Source of the DNA: Poriferisodalis sp965231925
Lineage (GTDB): Bacteria > Actinomycetota > Acidimicrobiia > Acidimicrobiales > Poriferisodalaceae
Length of the DNA: 64,000 nucleotides
Reading direction: 5' to 3'
Assembly: GCA_965231925.1 (NCBI GenBank)
Contig: OZ246894.1
Location: forward strand, 3,348,001-3,412,000
In this document: piece after piece, positions 53,463 through 61,853 of the stretch
Position numbering within the stretch: the first letter of the stretch is position 1
Layout: each line of letters starts with the position of its first letter
The notes under the pieces: generated by a model
Told to the model about the DNA's origin: nothing
The model's input: only the letters and a program-made list of their open reading frames with translations
Databases searched by the model: none
Position numbers and translations under genes: made by a program

Positions 53463-54656
53463 ATGAGCAGCGCATCTGTGACCCCGCACTCCGACGACAT
53501 CGTCATTGTCGACGCCGTCCGATCCCCCGTCGGCCGACGTGGCGGCGATCTGAGCGGCATTCATCCGTCCGACTTGCTCAGTGATGTCATGACGTCGCTG
53601 ATGGAGCGCACGCAAGTCGACCCCGCCAGCATCGGCCAGCTTGTGGGCGGCTGTGTCAGCCAAGCCGGCGAGCAGACGGCGAACATCGCACGCACGGCGT
53701 GGCTCGGCGCCGGCTACCCGCTGTCGGTTGCCGCTACCACGGTCGACGCACAGTGCGGTTCGAGCCAGCAGGCCACCACGCTGGCGTACGGCTTGGTGGC
53801 CAGCGGGGTCGTCGACTCTGCCATCGGCTGCGGTGTCGAGTCCATGACGCGCAACCCGATGGGCTCGAGCTACAAGAAGGGGCAGCGCACCGCGACCTCC
53901 CGCTACAAGGAGCACTACGACTACACCACGCAGTTCCAGGGCGCCGAGCTCATGGCCAAGCAGTGGGGCATCAGCCGGGAAGAATGCGACGCCTTCGGCC
54001 TGCGCAGCCAGAACAACGCCGCCCGGGCGTGGGAAGAAGATCGTTTCGGCACCCAGATCGTCGAGATCGATGCGCCGGTGCTCGACGAAGACGGCAAGCC
54101 CACCGATGAGGTTCGCCACGTCGTGCGAGACGGCGGAATCAGGCCCACGACGGCGGAGGGGCTTGCGGGCCTCACGCCGGTGATGGAAGGCGGCGTGCAC
54201 ACAGCGGGCGCCTCCTCGCAGATCAGCGATGGATCAGGAGCGGTGCTGCTCATGCGGGCCGGTCGAGCCGCCGAGTTGGGCCTGCGACCACTCGCCCGCA
54301 TCGTCGATACCTGTCTGGTCGGCAGCGATCCGGTGCTGATGCTGACGGGGCCGATCGAGGCCACGAACCACCTGCTCGAGCGCAACGGCATGGCGATGTC
54401 CGACATCGACATTGTCGAAATCAACGAGGCATTCGCGTCGGTCGTGCTGGCCTGGCAGCGCGAGGTGAACCCTGACATGGACGGGGTCAATCCCAATGGC
54501 GGCGCGATCGCGCTGGGTCATCCGCTGGGCGGCACCGGAGCGATCCTGCTGACCAAGGCGGTGCACGAGCTGCACCGAGCCGACAAGAGCACCGCGCTCG
54601 TCACGATGTGCTGCGGCGGCGGGCTGGGCACCGGCACCCTTCTCGAGCGACTCTGA
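53463..54656 (+). CDS. Acetyl-CoA acyltransferase (thiolase)
   Basis: The protein has 397 aa. It has the thiolase N-terminal nucleophile Cys in TTVDAQCGSSQQATTLAYG, then the NPNGGAIALGHPLGGTGA His motif and the C-terminal CCGGGLGTG with the second Cys. VDAVRSPVGRRGGDLSG opens the chain. It cleaves 3-ketoacyl-CoA or condenses acetyl-CoA. It is on the opposite strand from the other acyl-CoA genes but functionally fits them. ATG 53463 is the start. Confidence 0.9.
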   Translation: MSSASVTPHSDDIVIVDAVRSPVGRRGGDLSGIHPSDLLSDVMTSLMERTQVDPASIGQLVGGCVSQAGEQTANIARTAWLGAGYPLSVAATTVDAQCGSSQQATTLAYGLVASGVVDSAIGCGVESMTRNPMGSSYKKGQRTATSRYKEHYDYTTQFQGAELMAKQWGISREECDAFGLRSQNNAARAWEEDRFGTQIVEIDAPVLDEDGKPTDEVRHVVRDGGIRPTTAEGLAGLTPVMEGGVHTAGASSQISDGSGAVLLMRAGRAAELGLRPLARIVDTCLVGSDPVLMLTGPIEATNHLLERNGMAMSDIDIVEINEAFASVVLAWQREVNPDMDGVNPNGGAIALGHPLGGTGAILLTKAVHELHRADKSTALVTMCCGGGLGTGTLLERL

Positions 54657-55351
54657 GCGAAGCGCCGTCACGCCGTCCGCCCGGCGAGGCCGCTCGCGGG
54701 CTCGATAGCGGGACCCACGGCGGAAATTCCGGTCTGCGACTTCGCGACCGGGCCTCGGTTCGCATCGCGGCCATCGCAGCCGCATGCGGCGTCGCGTGGG
54801 GCGGTTGGCAGTACTTCGATCCGGGTGATCTGGCACCGAAAACTGCGACAGCCGATGCCGCTGTGTCAGCAGCACCCGAAGCCGGAACGGATGAGGCTTC
54901 TCCCGCGCTCGAGTCGAACGCAGTGGTGCTGGCGGTCATCGACGGCGACACGATGGACGTCGATCTCGGCGGGCGCCGTGCGACCGTGAGATTCCTCGGC
55001 ATCGACACGCCGGAGAAAACAGGCGGCTACCTGCCAGCGGAGTGCGGCGGCGATGCGGCCACGCGGAGAACGGCGGAACTACTCCCGCCTGGCACCGACG
55101 TGCTCTTGCAGCGCGACATCGAGCTGTACGACCGGTATGACCGAGTACTGGCGTACGTCTACCGGGCAGCAGACGGACTGTTCGTGAATCGCTATCTCGT
55201 GCTCGACGGTTACGCCGGCACCATGCACTTCGAACCGAACACCGAGCACCGGACTGTGCTGGACGCTGCCGAGGCAGAGGCGCGCGCTGCCCGCAGGGGA
55301 ATCTGGGCCGACTGCGGGGGTCCGAACCGGCAGCTCGAAGGCGCCAGTTAG
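54608..55351 (+). CDS. Staphylococcal-nuclease-like (thermonuclease) secreted protein
   Basis: The frame of 247 aa has a hydrophobic segment (RIAAIAAACGVAWGGW) after a basic N-terminus, then an SNase domain: VLAVIDGDTMDVDLGG, VRFLGIDTPEK, and DRYDRVLAYVYRAADG. The Asp, Arg and Glu-type catalytic positions are visible (DGDT, RFLGID, PEK). The start is uncertain: GTG 54608 overlaps the thiolase, and no ATG is present before the hydrophobic part. It is probably membrane-anchored and degrades DNA or RNA outside the cell. Confidence 0.75.
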   Translation: MLRRRAGHRHPSRATLSEAPSRRPPGEAARGLDSGTHGGNSGLRLRDRASVRIAAIAAACGVAWGGWQYFDPGDLAPKTATADAAVSAAPEAGTDEASPALESNAVVLAVIDGDTMDVDLGGRRATVRFLGIDTPEKTGGYLPAECGGDAATRRTAELLPPGTDVLLQRDIELYDRYDRVLAYVYRAADGLFVNRYLVLDGYAGTMHFEPNTEHRTVLDAAEAEARAARRGIWADCGGPNRQLEGAS

Positions 55352-55360
55352 CGTGTCGGC

Positions 55361-56206
55361 GTGGCACCGCTGCCGCAGCGGCTCGGATACGGCCCCGACG
55401 ACAGACTGCTGATCATCAGCGCGGCCGGACTCGGCGGCTGCCACGCGATGAACGAAGGCGTGTACGCCGCCCTGCGCGACGGCTTGGCAACGACCGGAAC
55501 ACTGCTGGTGCCGTGCCCATGGTCGCGCGAGGCCGCCGCGAGGTTCCGGGGCGAGGACATCGGTGTCTCGCTCACGCTGAATGCCGAGTTCGAGCTGTAC
55601 CGGTGGGGACCGATCACCTACGGCCCGTCGCTGCTCGACGGCAACGGCGGGATGCCTAGCACCGTGAGCGACGTGTGGGATCACGCCGATCTCGATGAGG
55701 TCCGGCGGGAATGCCGAGCACAGATCGAGCGGGCAATCCTGTGGGGCTTCGACGTCACGCACCTCGACAGTCACCTCGATGTGCTGAGCGTGCGTCCCGA
55801 GTTCTTCGACGTGTACTTGGAGCTCGCGGTCGAGTTCGGGCTGCCTGTGCGGCTCATCTCTACCGAGGCTCGACGTCAGCTGGGATTTCCCGCTGAGGAC
55901 CTGATCGAGTCCGAGGGCGTCGTGACACCCGACCGGGTCGTGCGCATCGCGCCCGGAGCCATGGGGCGATACCGGCGCATCGAGGCGCTGCTGGACTCGC
56001 TCGAACCGGGGTTGACCGAGCTGCAACTGCAACCCGCCGCGGACTTGCCTGAGCTGCGGTCGCTGACCGCCGAATGGGGCTCACGCGTCGAGGACCTGCT
56101 GCACCTGCGTGACAACGCCGAGCTGCGCACACATATCGAGCGCAGCGGGATCCGGCTCGTGGGTTATCGGGAGCTGCGGGCGCTGCAGCGGTCCGGCGCC
56201 GGCTGA
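55361..56206 (+). CDS. ChbG/YdjC-like protein with altered metal site
   Basis: This 281-aa protein has the fold pattern of ChbG/YdjC carbohydrate deacetylases: RLLIISAAGLGG near residue 20, WGFDVTHLDSHLDVLSVRPEFF around 128, and a C-terminal LRSLTAEWGSRVEDLL. Active relatives have ADDFG at the first site; here it is SAAGLG, so the metal-binding aspartates are missing. The HLDSHLD part keeps two His. It is probably catalytically inactive or changed in function. GTG 55361 starts 10 bp after the nuclease stop. Confidence 0.65.
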   Translation: MAPLPQRLGYGPDDRLLIISAAGLGGCHAMNEGVYAALRDGLATTGTLLVPCPWSREAAARFRGEDIGVSLTLNAEFELYRWGPITYGPSLLDGNGGMPSTVSDVWDHADLDEVRRECRAQIERAILWGFDVTHLDSHLDVLSVRPEFFDVYLELAVEFGLPVRLISTEARRQLGFPAEDLIESEGVVTPDRVVRIAPGAMGRYRRIEALLDSLEPGLTELQLQPAADLPELRSLTAEWGSRVEDLLHLRDNAELRTHIERSGIRLVGYRELRALQRSGAG

Positions 56207-56222
56207 CCCACGCCGGCGCCGT

Positions 56223-56576
56223 TCAGCTTGGTGCGCCCAATGAGCCTGCGGCGCGCCATGCCGGCAGGAGCTCCAGCCACAGCGCCATATCGCCGGACAC
56301 CTTGAGGTCGCCGGCCATGTAGTGCCGGGCTGGATCGGCATTGCCGCAGACCACGTCGGCAGCGAGCTGCCACGGGGCTTCGAGCGTCAGGTCGGCACCC
56401 CGGGTGGTTCCGGAAGACGCCGACGTCAAAACGCCGGATTCGAACAACAGGCTGACGGCGACCTTGCCGTCGGGGCCGCCGGCAGTCTTCATCACGATCG
56501 TGCCAGACACCGTCCCGAGAGGCTCATGGCCAGCGTTAGCCCACGCCGACAGGAACTCGTCGTCGAGGAAGCTCAC
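56223..56576 (-). CDS. SCP2 sterol-carrier-like protein
   Basis: This protein of 117 aa consists of one SCP2 domain: GTVSGTIVMKTAGGPDGKVAVSLLFESG, then ADLTLEAPWQLAADVVCGNADP, and a YMAGDLKVSGDMALWLELLP end. Such domains bind lipids or sterol-like ligands. It overlaps mca by ATGA, so the two are co-translated, which suggests a linked role in thiol or lipid handling that is not otherwise known. Confidence 0.78.
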   Translation of the reverse strand: MSFLDDEFLSAWANAGHEPLGTVSGTIVMKTAGGPDGKVAVSLLFESGVLTSASSGTTRGADLTLEAPWQLAADVVCGNADPARHYMAGDLKVSGDMALWLELLPAWRAAGSLGAPS

Positions 56577-57430
56577 CGGCGCAGTCCGGCAAACAGATCG
56601 CTCTCCATCGGCTCGGTCGAGATGCGCGACTCGAGCAACATGTATTCCTCGTACGGATGGATCGAATCGGCAACGTTGTCAGGCAATCCGAACCAGAACG
56701 GCGAGTCGGGGTCGACTTGGGTGGCGTGGGCCAGCAGCGCCTTGCGCCGCACCGCGTTGTCGACCTCGACGACCGCAGTGATGCGGTCGTCTCGACTCGG
56801 CCTGCCCAGCCATTTCTCGTCGAACGGCGACTCCAAGCCGAGATCCAGGAAGGCCTGGTGGATGAGGCGCATGCGCTTGTGGGACCAGACGGGCGCGTAC
56901 ATCTTCATCGGCGTGAAGGACGGACCGCACTCGGGGCGCCAAGCCGGCTCGCCGGCGTGAGCGAATGCAGGTATGCAGATGGCCGTGACCTGCAGGTGAT
57001 CGGGGTGCGGGTAGCGCGATTGCACCAGCGGGTAGGTCAGGATGACGTGCGGGCGCACTCGGCGGATCACGGTCACGAGCCGGGCGACGGCTTCGTCGAG
57101 ATCTGCGTTGGCGAAGGCGTCGGGATGGGCGTTGGCTTCGGTGTCGGGCATTCCGGAGTCGCGGTAGCCAAGCATGACCACCTCGTCGTATCCGATCTCG
57201 GTTGCGGACGCATCGAGTTCTGCGCGCCGGACCTCAGGCAGGTTGTCCTTCACCTCGGGCCGGTCCATCGCCGGGTTCAGGATGTCGCCTTCTTCGCCGC
57301 CGGTGCAGCACACGAGCGTGGTGCGGATGCCCTCGTCGGCGTACCGGCGGACCGTGCCCGCGCCCTTCGACGCCTCGTCGTCGGGGTGGGCATGAACCGC
57401 GAGAATCGACAGACCAGTGTCCTGCGACAT
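56573..57430 (-). CDS. mca: Mca, mycothiol S-conjugate amidase
   Basis: This 285-aa zinc amidase of the LmbE/PIG-L fold has LAVHAHPDDEASKGAG near residue 10, with the zinc-binding HPDDE, and RYPHPDHLQV in the middle, with the third His. YDEVVMLGYRDSGMPDTEAN is typical of Mca and MshB. The length and this motif favour Mca, which cleaves mycothiol adducts of electrophiles for export as mercapturic acids. Its presence marks the host as a mycothiol-using actinobacterium. ATG 57430. Confidence 0.85.
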   Translation of the reverse strand: MSQDTGLSILAVHAHPDDEASKGAGTVRRYADEGIRTTLVCCTGGEEGDILNPAMDRPEVKDNLPEVRRAELDASATEIGYDEVVMLGYRDSGMPDTEANAHPDAFANADLDEAVARLVTVIRRVRPHVILTYPLVQSRYPHPDHLQVTAICIPAFAHAGEPAWRPECGPSFTPMKMYAPVWSHKRMRLIHQAFLDLGLESPFDEKWLGRPSRDDRITAVVEVDNAVRRKALLAHATQVDPDSPFWFGLPDNVADSIHPYEEYMLLESRISTEPMESDLFAGLRR

Positions 57431-57501
57431 CGGCGGTCAAGCTACCGGCATGGGCGCTGTGCCGACTGCCTGTCCGATGCCGCCGGAGAGAGTCACGGCG
57501 G

Positions 57502-58755
57502 TCATCGGGTCGGTGTCAGCTCGATGTGCCCGGTTTCCTCGTCGATGTCGATGGAGTAGCCGCAGATCGCAGCGAGGCGGTCGCGCCCCTCCTCGGGCCC
57601 CGATGCGAGCAGCTCGTCTCCGACCCACAGCCGCACCGTGCGCGGCGGGTTGTAGATGTAGCTGGCGGCTCGGCGGATGGCCAGCACGTGATAGCCGGGG
57701 TCTACCGCCAGACCCAGTGACCCGAGCGTCGAGTCGTCGGCTTCAGAGCCGGGCGCAACCGGCACCTGAAGCACCACATCGTCAGTGTCGCCGAGTGCGA
57801 GCGCCAGCACGGGGTGTATGTCCTCGTCTTCGAGGACGAGGGAGGTGATGTTGCGAGCCTGATCACCGATGTCTTCCGCTGCTTCGGCCACGTGCAGCAG
57901 GCCGCGCAGGCCCGCGGGATCGGCGTCTGGGGCATCGGCGGCCATATCTGCCGCTGCGCGCAGCACCCACGTCTGCATGGAGACCTTCATGCCGTCAAGC
58001 CGCTCCTGCATGGACCGCACCTCGCGGGCCAGCGACAGGTCATGCAGCACGAGCGAGGAATACGCCAGTCCGATGGCCGCTTCGGACAGGTTCTTCATCT
58101 CGACCAGCGTGTCAACGGCCCGATCGAGGTCGCTGAGCGCATGCTCTTCGTCGGGCTCGGGAGGGTTCCAGCGCTCCATGGCAGCCAGTTCCCGCAGCCG
58201 CACGATGCCCGCTGGGTCGCCGCGCATGAACAGCACGTCGCCGGGCTCCACGATGCTGTCGCCGCCGACGTCGGTCAGCCAGTGACGTCCTCGCTGAATG
58301 GCGACGACGCGCATGCCGACGGCTACCGGCAGCTCCATGTCACGCAGCGGCCGGTTCGCCAAGTGGCTGCCGGCGGCTACGACCAACCGGTGCGATACCT
58401 CGGCCGCTTGCGCCAGATCCACGATGAGCGCACGAGGAATGCCCAGGTGGTGCAGCACCGTCTTGGAGATGTCCACTGCCGCATTGGCAATCTGCTCAAT
58501 GGATGACACCACCTGCAGGACCGAGCTCATTCCGTCCACCTCGCGCGGGTGCCGCACAGCCAGCATCGCCAGCGACCGCATCTCGTGCACCAAGGCGGAC
58601 ATGTCTTTTTCGAGACCCAGCACCGCGTCGGCCATGCCCTCGTCGTCGAAGTAGAGCGCGGCGTAGGCCAGATCGACCATGAGCTCGGACGCGTCCTTGG
58701 CCTCCGCGAGCATGGATTTCAGATTTCGAGGTTTGTCTTCAGGGTCTGATCGCAT
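57502..58755 (-). CDS. PhoU-TrkA_C regulator of an ion transporter
   Basis: This 417-aa protein has PhoU-like helices (about 10-115, then 225-325), each followed by a TrkA_C domain (VGMRVVAIQRGRHWLTD around 145, GYHVLAIRRAASYIYNP around 355). The order is PhoU, TrkA_C, PhoU, TrkA_C. TrkA_C domains bind small ligands and gate transporters. The ATG at 58755 comes one base after the stop of the repeat-bearing small ORF and lacks a ribosome site, so it depends on coupled translation from the MgtE-like transporter. Confidence 0.8.
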   Translation of the reverse strand: MRSDPEDKPRNLKSMLAEAKDASELMVDLAYAALYFDDEGMADAVLGLEKDMSALVHEMRSLAMLAVRHPREVDGMSSVLQVVSSIEQIANAAVDISKTVLHHLGIPRALIVDLAQAAEVSHRLVVAAGSHLANRPLRDMELPVAVGMRVVAIQRGRHWLTDVGGDSIVEPGDVLFMRGDPAGIVRLRELAAMERWNPPEPDEEHALSDLDRAVDTLVEMKNLSEAAIGLAYSSLVLHDLSLAREVRSMQERLDGMKVSMQTWVLRAAADMAADAPDADPAGLRGLLHVAEAAEDIGDQARNITSLVLEDEDIHPVLALALGDTDDVVLQVPVAPGSEADDSTLGSLGLAVDPGYHVLAIRRAASYIYNPPRTVRLWVGDELLASGPEEGRDRLAAICGYSIDIDEETGHIELTPTR

Positions 58756-58756
58756 T

Positions 58757-58942
58757 TCAGATCGTCAGCGGGCGACGCGACGAGCTCCGTTCAGCTTGGG
58801 GACACGATTGCGCCGCCGCCCACAGCGTAGGCACAGCGGCATGGGGAGGAAGAAGGAATTCATGACAGCAGCCACATGCGCCTGTCATGACAGGCTGCTG
58901 CACTGCGTCTGTCATGACAGGCTGCTGCTTTGCGCCTGTCAT
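58757..58942 (-). CDS. Small coupled ORF with 9-residue repeats between mgtE and PhoU gene
   Basis: This 61-codon frame starts at ATG 58942, overlapping the transporter stop by ATGA, and ends with TGA one base before the next ATG. It begins with three 9-residue units: MTGAKQQPV, MTDAVQQPV and MTGACGCCH. A basic tail follows. The 27-bp DNA repeat also forms the palindrome CTGTCATGACAG. Both overlaps argue for real translation. Function is unknown; a leader or sensor peptide is possible. Confidence 0.5.
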   Translation of the reverse strand: MTGAKQQPVMTDAVQQPVMTGACGCCHEFLLPPHAAVPTLWAAAQSCPQAERSSSRRPLTI

Positions 58943-58947
58943 GACAG
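58882..58947. repeat. Three 27-bp repeats with palindrome CTGTCATGACAG
   Basis: CTGTCATGACAG occurs at 58882-58893, 58909-58920 and 58936-58947, spaced exactly 27 bp. A degenerate fourth (catgacagcag) lies near 58861. The last copy overlaps the transporter stop codon. The array could be regulator binding sites, RNA hairpins, or part of the small ORF. Confidence 0.75.
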
Positions 58948-60291
58948 ACCGACCCAGCTGACGGCCAGCACGAGCGCCGCGGCGCCGGCGAGGTCGACCG
59001 TGCTGTTGACGAGCGGGATGCCATAGGTGTCTGGGTCGACGCCGATACGAGTGGCAACAACCGTGCCGTAATAGGCGATGACCCCGGCCAGCGCCGTGGC
59101 GATCATGCCGCCGATGAGCGAGATGGCCACGAGCCGAGCCACACCTGGTGTCGACATCGAGAACACGGTTGCTGCTGCGCTGGCGAGCACGCCGTTCAGC
59201 ACAAACACCGGCACGGTCAGGGTGAAGGCAAACAGAATGTCGAGCCGAGCGCCGCGTTGAGGCAGCGCCCGGGGCTCGATGACGCCGAGATGCAGCTTGG
59301 TCGACAGCCGGCTCGACAAGATGCCCCCGATGGCACCCGCGGCTGCCAGACACGCGGGCACCAAGATGAGCACCGCCCGCTTGTCGATGAAGTCATCGAG
59401 ACGGTGTTCGATCACCACGCCGGCCACGATGAGCACGAGGCCGCCGACGCACAGCACCGGTATGGATTCGCGCAGGATCTGCCAGAGCTGTTCCAGTCCC
59501 GAACGCCACGCCCAAGCCATCGCAGCAGCGGCCCCGATGACGCTGACGATCGCGATAAGCGGCGTGAGGGCGGTGATCCCAACGAGGTAACTGGCCAGGA
59601 ACAGCGCCGGAAGCGTCACGACGTCGCCCATCGCGGAGATGAGGGGCGCGCTGACATTGTCCAGGTCCCAGCCTCGCCGTGTGGAACTCGCTGCGAGCCC
59701 AAGTGTCACGACGAGCACGACTATGGAAGCGAGCTGCGCGCCGACGACGGAGACCACGATGAGATCGGTGACACCGATGATGTCGGAGAGCCCGAACACC
59801 GGAGCCAGCACCTTGGCCATCACGCCGAGCGCCACCGCCGTCACGAGTGTCAGCACGGCTGCGGCGATCACGTTCTGACCGACGATCGTGTCGCTCCGAG
59901 CCGTCGCGCGGAACGTCCCTGCGTGAATGGTCGTGGCGAGACGGCTGCCGAGCGCGCCGAAGATGTCGCCCCGCATGCCGATCGCAGCAGGAACCAGCAC
60001 GAGCAGGCCCGGCAGGCGCTCGAGCGTCCCGGTGACCGCGGCCAGCAGCACACCTGCCGCTGTGGCGGTCAAGCTGCTGACCGCGAGCGCCGTGAGGCTC
60101 TGGCGGGCGCCCGTGATGTCGGGGCCGAGCAAACCGCGCAAGAAGCCGAACGGGTGCAGCCTGGCCACCGGACGGAGTAATGCGCGGCCAGCAGGCCGCC
60201 CGCGGGCGGCCCCTGCGAGGGCGCGCCAGGTCTGCGTGCCGGTGCGCCTCAGGGCGCGGCGCGGCGCAGACTCGCCCTCTGCCATAGGCAA
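58939..60291 (-). CDS. MgtE/SLC41-type divalent cation transporter
   Basis: This 450-aa membrane protein has two similar halves of about five helices. LLVLVPAAIGMRGDIFGALGSRLAT (first half) and AVLILVPACLAAAGAIGGILSSRLST (second half) show the internal duplication. GDVVTLPALFLASYL and a late DTYGIPLVNSTVDLAGA match MgtE-type magnesium channels. It lacks the cytosolic CBS domains. The N-terminus is basic and Arg-rich. It heads the unit with the repeat ORF and the PhoU-TrkA_C gene, which probably gates it. Confidence 0.8.
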   Translation of the reverse strand: MPMAEGESAPRRALRRTGTQTWRALAGAARGRPAGRALLRPVARLHPFGFLRGLLGPDITGARQSLTALAVSSLTATAAGVLLAAVTGTLERLPGLLVLVPAAIGMRGDIFGALGSRLATTIHAGTFRATARSDTIVGQNVIAAAVLTLVTAVALGVMAKVLAPVFGLSDIIGVTDLIVVSVVGAQLASIVVLVVTLGLAASSTRRGWDLDNVSAPLISAMGDVVTLPALFLASYLVGITALTPLIAIVSVIGAAAAMAWAWRSGLEQLWQILRESIPVLCVGGLVLIVAGVVIEHRLDDFIDKRAVLILVPACLAAAGAIGGILSSRLSTKLHLGVIEPRALPQRGARLDILFAFTLTVPVFVLNGVLASAAATVFSMSTPGVARLVAISLIGGMIATALAGVIAYYGTVVATRIGVDPDTYGIPLVNSTVDLAGAAALVLAVSWVGLS

Positions 60292-60366
60292 AGAGTGGCA
60301 GCCCTGCTCGTGGTCGCGCGCGTTGGTGCGCCCGCTACGGCATCTGCGTCTCGCAGCTCAAACCCT

Positions 60367-61113
60367 CTAGGAGGGGGGTTCGAGCAGAAGGGTGAACAAT
60401 GCGGCGAGTTCCGGCGGGCCGCCGGGAATGTTGCCGGCGAACCGCAGGACCACCTCGTTGTTTGCATCGACGGCAACGAGGTACGGCACCGACTGAAGAC
60501 CGAATGCATCGACGACTGACAGCGCCGGCGTGTCGGCAACGACGGGATGCTGCCAGCCTTTGTCTCGCAGCCACTTCTCCGGCGGATGGTTGCCGCGGGT
60601 GGGATCTTCGAGCACCGAGACGGCGTAGAAGTCGACGCCGGCGGGCAGCTCATTGGATTCCAGCCACTTGGTGAGATCGTCCACCTCGGCTTGGCAGTGC
60701 GGGCACCAGTGGGCATAGAAGGCCACGACCATCGGCCGTCCTTGGCTCTCGATGCGCACAGGTTCGCCGGTGAGCAGGTCTGGGCCGACCACCACCGGCG
60801 GCGTTCGCCCGACGGCAGGGTCGTCTTCCAGTTGCTCGAACTGCGGCAGCGCCGTGCCGAACACCTCCGTCTGGCCCGGCGGCGCGTCTGAAGCGGGCGT
60901 GGCCCCCGCCGAAGTAGCCGGCGCGTCAGCGGGTGCGGTGACCACGGGCGCGTCAGCGGATTCGGTGCCGGCTGGCGCAGTGGTGGTCGGTGTTGTCACA
61001 TCGCCGCCACAAGCGGCGACGAGAACCGATGCACACAGGACAATGGCCGCTCGCCGCACAACGGCCAAGGCTAGACACCGCGCGGGATTTCGGTTTCTCA
61101 GGCTGGGCGGCAA
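60367..61113 (-). CDS. Thioredoxin-like (TlpA/ResA) lipoprotein
   Basis: This frame of up to 248 aa has the signal/lipobox VLVAAC, a Thr/Pro/Ala-rich linker (residues 40-100), then a thioredoxin fold with the redox centre FYAHWCPHCQAEV and the cis-Pro loop SVPYLVAVDA. It is probably an extracytoplasmic disulfide reductase. GTG 61059 (RRAAIVLCASVL) gives a cleaner signal peptide than TTG 61113. With the longer start the frame overlaps nagB by 16 nt. Confidence 0.8.
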   Translation of the reverse strand: MPPSLRNRNPARCLALAVVRRAAIVLCASVLVAACGGDVTTPTTTAPAGTESADAPVVTAPADAPATSAGATPASDAPPGQTEVFGTALPQFEQLEDDPAVGRTPPVVVGPDLLTGEPVRIESQGRPMVVAFYAHWCPHCQAEVDDLTKWLESNELPAGVDFYAVSVLEDPTRGNHPPEKWLRDKGWQHPVVADTPALSVVDAFGLQSVPYLVAVDANNEVVLRFAGNIPGGPPELAALFTLLLEPPS

Positions 61114-61853
61114 GGCTGACTGGGCTCATCTGCCAAGAGTGCTGCGGCTGGAGGATCCACGACGACGGTGACGTCGGGATGCAGTTGCAGCGCCGAGGCA
61201 GGCACTGATTTGGTTACCGGTCCCTCGAGAGCCCGCGCGACCGGGCGGGCTTTTGGTTGTCCGCATGCGACCAGGAGCAGCTTGCGGGCCAAGAGGATCG
61301 TGGCGATTCCCTGCGTGATCGCCGCTCTTGGCGGGCAGGTGCCGTCGGGGAAGGCGCGGGCGTTGTCGCTGCGGGTCTGCTCGTTGAGCTGGACCACGCG
61401 CGTGCTGCTGGCGAGAGACGAACCTGGTTCGTTGAAGGCGATGTGACCGTTGGTTCCGATGCCGAGCAGTTGGAGCCCGATGCGGGCGGCGCGTACACGT
61501 CGTTCGTAGTCGGCGCACTCGGCGTACAGGTCCGGGTTGTGCGGGTTGGGCCCGTGCATGGCGCCCGGCGAGAGATCGGTGGGCTGGACAAGCAGCCGGT
61601 TGACGGTGCTGGCAAATGAGCAGGGATCGTCGGGTTCGAGGCCGACGTACTCGTCGAGCAGATACACCTCGGTATGAGCCAAGCTCAGTGCCCCCCGCTG
61701 ACAGCGTCCGGCGATCTCGGCGAGAGGTCCTTCCATGGTTTCGCCGGTGGCGATGCCCAGCGCTGTCGCTACGGCGCTGTTGACGAATCGTTCGACGATG
61801 TCCGCCGCGTGCTGCGCTGCCGCAGCCCGGTCGGGGGCCACGACGATTCTCAT
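61098..61853 (-). CDS. nagB: Glucosamine-6-phosphate deaminase-like protein
   Basis: This protein of 251 aa belongs to the NagB/RpiA fold. TEVYLLDEYVGLEPDDPCSF, LQLLGIGTNGHIAFNEPGSS and the lysine-rich PKARPVARALEGPVTKSVPAS match NagB, which converts GlcN6P to Fru6P and ammonia. ATG 61853 overlaps the ROK gene by ATGA. The overlaps of three genes show one operon for amino-sugar use. Confidence 0.87.
   Translation of the reverse strand: MRIVVAPDRAAAAQHAADIVERFVNSAVATALGIATGETMEGPLAEIAGRCQRGALSLAHTEVYLLDEYVGLEPDDPCSFASTVNRLLVQPTDLSPGAMHGPNPHNPDLYAECADYERRVRAARIGLQLLGIGTNGHIAFNEPGSSLASSTRVVQLNEQTRSDNARAFPDGTCPPRAAITQGIATILLARKLLLVACGQPKARPVARALEGPVTKSVPASALQLHPDVTVVVDPPAAALLADEPSQPCRPA

Noticed and set aside
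58882..58947. CRISPR-like array (three repeats, 27-bp period)
   Set aside because: Spacers of 15 bp are far too short and similar to each other, and no cas gene is nearby.
58939..60291. Frames opposite the MgtE-type transporter (for example 59257-60180 +)
   Set aside because: They are His/Glu-rich shadow frames with no family pattern; the minus-strand frame has clear membrane helices and internal duplication.
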